Shown here: positions 4,118 through 7,180 of the stretch, piece after piece
Position numbering within the stretch: position 1 is the stretch's first letter
How the letters are laid out: each line of letters begins with the position of its first letter
Origin: Candidatus Fermentibacterota bacterium
Lineage (GTDB): Bacteria; JAFGKV01
Direction of reading: 5' to 3'
Assembly (NCBI GenBank): GCA_030620115.1
Contig: JAUXFG010000179.1
Location: 1 to 7,180 of the forward strand
Length of the DNA: 7,180 nucleotides
Made by a program: the position numbers and the translations under genes
The notes under the pieces: generated by a model
What the model saw: only the letters and a program-made list of their open reading frames with translations
Database searches by the model: none
What the model was told of the DNA's origin: nothing

Positions 4118-6760
4118 ATGGATGGAAGGTCATCGCGGATCGGAAGAAAGCTGGAGATATGGGTATTGCTTCCCCTATGCCTCAGCGCACACGCGGGCAC
4201 CATCAAATTGAATGAGATGATGTCATCGAATCTGATGACCATTGAGGATGAAGATGGGGATTCTTCAGATTGGATCGAGTTGTACAACGAAGGACCGGAT
4301 ACCGTGTTCCTCCTTGGCTACGGCCTCTCGGATGAGGAGGATAATCCCTTCAAATGGACATTCCCAGACGTGCCACTCCCCCAGCGCGGGTTTCTCCTCG
4401 TATTCGCCTCTGGAAAGGACCGTGCGTCCTGGCCCGGGGAACTTCATGCTAATTTCCGCATCCGAGCCGACGGTGAGTTATTACTTCTTACTGCCCCGGA
4501 TGCAGCACAGGCCGACGTCTTGGAGCCAGTGCCCCTGGATTCCGACATCTCATATGGGAGAGTTCCCGACGGCGGCGACGGATGGTGGTTCTTCGAGAAT
4601 CCCACTCCTGGTGAGAGCAATGGTTCCGATCCGCCAACGCAACGAGCCCCTCCGCCCATATTCCTTCTGCCCAGCGGATTCTATCCGGCGGGGATCTGGG
4701 TCGCGTTGAGCTGCGAAGATCCCGCGGCAGTCATCCGCTTCACGTTGGATGGAAGCCCCCCCACAGATACATCCTCTGTCTACACCGACCCGATGATCTT
4801 GGCAACGGTCACCGTAGTTCGTGCGGCAACCTGGTGTCAAGGCATGTTGCCGAGCAAGCCTGTCAATGTCACGTACATCGTGGGGTACGACACATCGTTG
4901 CCAGTGGTCTCATTGATCACCCATCCCGACAATCTGTGGAGTGACGAATGTGGCATCTATGTGGAGGGGCCCAATGCGGCTCCCCAGCAACCTCACATCG
5001 GTGCGAACTACTGGCAGGATTGGGAGATCCCCGTTCATTTCCAGTTCTTGGATGAGACTGGCCAATTCGCACACTCCATGGATGTTGGCATGGCCATCCA
5101 TGGCGGATGGACAAGAACGCTGCCCCAGAAAAGCCTTCGAATCACGGCCCGCGATGAGTTCGGCTCTGATCGGATCAGGTACCCGCTCTTCCCTTCTGAG
5201 CCCATCAGTTCCTTCAAGGCGCTCATTCTCCGCAACTCTGGAAACGACTGGGCTTCAACAATGATGCGGGATGTTTTGATGACCGGATTGACCAAGGGCG
5301 CCGAAATTGGAATACAAGCATACCGCCCCGTGGTGGTATTCCTCAATGGCGAGTACTGGGGCATCCACAATCTCCGCGAGCGGCTGAGCGAGTTCTATCT
5401 CGCCGCCCACTATGGCGTTGCCAAAGACAGCGTCGATCTCATCGAAAACAACCGGCGGGTCAATGCAGGCGACATGGAGGCATTCGCCGCACTCACTGCC
5501 CTTGTGGAGAGCAATGATCTGTCGGATTCATCAGCCTATGATTCCGTACGCACCATGATGGACATAGAGGATTTCATCCGATACCAGGCTGTGGAGATCT
5601 ATCTCGCAAACAAGGATTGGCCGGCGAACAACATTAAGTGCTGGCACCCGAGGGGGCCTGACGGCCGCTTTCGATGGCTCCTCTATGATACTGACAACGG
5701 CTTTTGCCTCCACGGATCGGTGGATCACAACACCCTGGAGTATGCCACGGCGGTTGACAGTGATCACTGGGCAAACCCTCCTCACGCCACGCTGCTCCTC
5801 CGCAAGCTGCTCGATAACTCGCGATTCCGCCAAGATTTCATCGTACGCTTCTGCGACCTCATGAACAGCTTCTTCGCGGCGGACCGCGTCCTTGGGCATA
5901 TCAACAGGCTGCGGGACGGCATAGCGGATGAGATGCCTTCCCACGAGGCACGCTGGTACCCAGATCATGATTGGGAATCTCAACTGGAGACGCTTCGTCA
6001 GTTTGCCGTGCTTCGGAAAGGATACGTGCTCGATCATCTGCGAGCCAAATTCGATCTCGCCGGGACACTCACGCTCACTGTGGATCGTTCACCCGACCAG
6101 GGAGGGCGAGTACGAGTGAACCCATTCTTCCTCGATGGATATCCATGGCGCGGCCAATACTTCTCGGGCCTTCCAATTGAGCTGCACGCCGAGCCATTTG
6201 CCGGATACCGGTTCATGGCATGGGCTGGTGATACCGTGGCAACGCAACAGACCATGGTCATTCGGCCAATCACCAACACCAGGATTCAAGCCCTTTTCGA
6301 GCCGACCTCCATACCGGACTGCGGTATCGCTATCACGGAGATCAACTACCACAGTGCTGATGACTGGGATACCGGTGACTGGGTGGAGCTCTTCGCCTAC
6401 TCCGGCTCTCAAGATCTTGGAGGCTGGATGCTCCAAGACCGAAACGATGATCACTGCTTCTTCTTCCCGTGGGGGACGATACTGCATGAGGGCCATCATC
6501 TTGTGCTCGCGTCTGACAGAGAATCCTTTACCGCCCTTTTCCCGGAAGTGAACTCGGTGATTGGAGATATCGGCTTTGATCTTGGAAACACTCCAACGCG
6601 GATATCTGCCTTCGGGCCCACATTATTTCCTATTCGATGGCTCACATGTGGCCAGCGGTACCTACTTCATCCACGCGGGGATTCCCGGGAAGCTGAATCA
6701 AGTACGCCGAGCCATCCTCATCAAATGATTCATTCAACCCGGGATTACACCTTTCAATGA
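4118..6760 (+). CDS. Secreted CotH-kinase protein with lamin-tail domains (3' end probably frameshifted)
   Basis: As read, the protein is 880 aa. It has a signal peptide (1-26, basic start, WVLLPLCL core, AHA cleavage site) and a lamin-tail domain at about 28-165 (KLNEMMSSN, DWIELYN). A chitobiase-C/FN3-like domain follows at about 180-256 (IRFTLDGSPP). The CotH domain spans about 262-620: FLNGEYWGIHNLRERLSEFY (409-428), NKDWPANN (498-505) and LLYDTDNGF (521-529), whose acidic residues D500, D524 and D526 are the likely ATP/metal ligands. An InlB-like repeat lies at about 650-730, and a second lamin-tail domain begins at about 736. CotH proteins are atypical kinases that phosphorylate secreted proteins, and lamin-tail domains are common on exported enzymes. 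The ATG at 4118 has AAGGAA 9 nt upstream and begins a proper signal peptide. The GTG at 4064 has neither. After residue ~824 the second lamin-tail domain breaks off and the reading frame appears wrong. The substrate is unknown. Confidence 0.88.
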   Translation: MDGRSSRIGRKLEIWVLLPLCLSAHAGTIKLNEMMSSNLMTIEDEDGDSSDWIELYNEGPDTVFLLGYGLSDEEDNPFKWTFPDVPLPQRGFLLVFASGKDRASWPGELHANFRIRADGELLLLTAPDAAQADVLEPVPLDSDISYGRVPDGGDGWWFFENPTPGESNGSDPPTQRAPPPIFLLPSGFYPAGIWVALSCEDPAAVIRFTLDGSPPTDTSSVYTDPMILATVTVVRAATWCQGMLPSKPVNVTYIVGYDTSLPVVSLITHPDNLWSDECGIYVEGPNAAPQQPHIGANYWQDWEIPVHFQFLDETGQFAHSMDVGMAIHGGWTRTLPQKSLRITARDEFGSDRIRYPLFPSEPISSFKALILRNSGNDWASTMMRDVLMTGLTKGAEIGIQAYRPVVVFLNGEYWGIHNLRERLSEFYLAAHYGVAKDSVDLIENNRRVNAGDMEAFAALTALVESNDLSDSSAYDSVRTMMDIEDFIRYQAVEIYLANKDWPANNIKCWHPRGPDGRFRWLLYDTDNGFCLHGSVDHNTLEYATAVDSDHWANPPHATLLLRKLLDNSRFRQDFIVRFCDLMNSFFAADRVLGHINRLRDGIADEMPSHEARWYPDHDWESQLETLRQFAVLRKGYVLDHLRAKFDLAGTLTLTVDRSPDQGGRVRVNPFFLDGYPWRGQYFSGLPIELHAEPFAGYRFMAWAGDTVATQQTMVIRPITNTRIQALFEPTSIPDCGIAITEINYHSADDWDTGDWVELFAYSGSQDLGGWMLQDRNDDHCFFFPWGTILHEGHHLVLASDRESFTALFPEVNSVIGDIGFDLGNTPTRISAFGPTLFPIRWLTCGQRYLLHPRGDSREAESSTPSHPHQMIHSTRDYTFQ
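6585..6728 (+). pseudogene. Out-of-frame C-terminal sorting-type tail of the CotH protein
   Basis: In the +1 frame relative to the CotH gene, an open stretch (6561-6728) encodes ETLQRGYLPSGPHYFLFDG followed by SHVASGTYFIHAG and a basic end, LNQVRRAILIK, then a TGA at 6726. The pattern LP-x-G-x-H...FDG-x...ASG-x-Y-F...R-x-ILxK is that of FlgD-Ig-like or type IX secretion C-terminal domains, which end proteins in several FCB-group phyla. The in-frame reading of the same DNA (TPTRISAFGP onward) is proline- and histidine-rich and resembles no domain end. The most economical explanation is an out-of-frame deletion or indel between about 6575 and 6640 that removed the rest of the lamin-tail domain and the front of the sorting domain. 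A sequencing or assembly error is the alternative. Confidence 0.65.
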
Positions 6761-6802
6761 GCCACGGGTCAAAGGAGAGAACCGCCATAAAGGAGGGAGA
6801 AG

Positions 6803-7180
6803 ATGTTCTCGCGTGTTGCCCTGTTTCCCATAATCTTCGGCGTGGTATTCGTGGTCTCGGTGAAGATCACGCCTGATACCATCGGGGTCCGGGGCGTGGT
6901 CTATCCGCTGAACGAGTGGTCGTTCGCCTTTGATGGCGAAAGCTACCTCGAACGCACGGAAAGATGCGGGAGCATCCATGCAGTACGACGCTGGCAGGGA
7001 AGACGGGGCGAACCAGTGGTGGTACAAGCCATGCCGGGCATTGCCCCAGGAATGAAGGTGACGCAGGGGCAGACAGTGGCCTCTCTCTGTTTCCCCATGG
7101 AAACCTACCAGTACGCCACGGCCCTGGCCTGCCTGGAGACTGCCAAGGCTGAGCTTAGGCTTCTTGAAGCAGCCCCCAGG
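6803..7180 (+). CDS. Membrane fusion protein, HlyD/RND periplasmic adaptor type (3'-partial)
   Basis: The first 126 residues are present; the frame is open to the window end. An N-terminal hydrophobic anchor (about 5-20, VALFPIIFGVVFVVSV) is followed by a lipoyl-like beta segment. Its second half reads VVVQAMPGIAPGMKVTQGQTVASL (73-95), with the G-M-x-V-x-x-G-Q-x-V turn typical of biotinyl/lipoyl-like domains of adaptor proteins. A helix rich in Ala, Glu and Leu then begins (YATALACLETAKAELRLLEA, 104-123), as expected for the coiled-coil hairpin. Such proteins link an inner-membrane pump to an outer-membrane channel in Gram-negative export systems. A very strong ribosome site, AAAGGAGGG at about 6789-6797, lies 5-6 nt before the ATG. 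The 42-bp gap after the CotH gene suggests possible co-transcription. The pump partner would lie beyond the window. Confidence 0.7.
   Translation, partial: MFSRVALFPIIFGVVFVVSVKITPDTIGVRGVVYPLNEWSFAFDGESYLERTERCGSIHAVRRWQGRRGEPVVVQAMPGIAPGMKVTQGQTVASLCFPMETYQYATALACLETAKAELRLLEAAPR

Noticed and set aside
3811-4215. Open frame of 134 codons in the spacer before the CotH gene
   Set aside because: Its translation is the repeat phrases (for example IKQSSNQAI), there is no ribosome site, and it overlaps the true start of the CotH gene.
5531-6037. Minus-strand frame of 168 codons inside the CotH gene
   Set aside because: It lies wholly opposite the conserved CotH domain and shows no family features.

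Overview
This 7.2-kb window reads as bacterial chromosomal DNA with low gene density. It has purine-rich Shine-Dalgarno sites and unusually long intergenic spacers filled with phrase-like short repeats and large imperfect hairpins. A displaced C-terminal sorting-type tail on the large secreted CotH protein, together with these spacers, suggests an uncultured or little-studied lineage of the FCB/PVC sphere. That placement is inference from style only; no marker gene is present. Nothing suggests phage, IS, CRISPR or plasmid origin.

Layout, left to right. (1) A short ArsR/SmtB-type repressor without a metal-site motif lies at 239-586, behind a 63-bp element that contains a perfect inverted repeat. 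(2) A hairpin-rich spacer leads to a small DUF4404-type helical protein at 773-1045. (3) The 1046-1374 spacer carries a second hairpin of degenerate CTGG phrases and a second, 87%-identical copy of the 63-bp element. The two copies therefore bracket the regulator and the DUF4404 gene as direct repeats. (4) On the minus strand is a full-length OPT-family transporter at 1375-3297. Its leader holds a tandem 12-mer and a cluster of palindromes. (5) About 800 bp without a convincing gene follow (3298-4117), with a 19-bp-arm hairpin, tandem 8-mers and a CCCCCATTCC phrase family. (6) A large secreted protein lies at 4118-6760: signal peptide, lamin-tail domain, chitobiase-C-like domain, CotH kinase, InlB-like repeat and a second lamin-tail domain. 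Its last ~55 codons appear to be out of frame relative to a recognisable sorting-type tail. (7) The start of a HlyD/RND-type membrane fusion protein runs off the right edge.

The genes do not form one pathway. The CotH protein and the membrane fusion protein are co-directional with a 42-bp gap and may be co-transcribed. The regulator, the DUF4404 gene and the transporter look like independent units. The two observations most worth checking are the out-of-frame tail of the CotH protein and the paired 63-bp elements around the ArsR gene.
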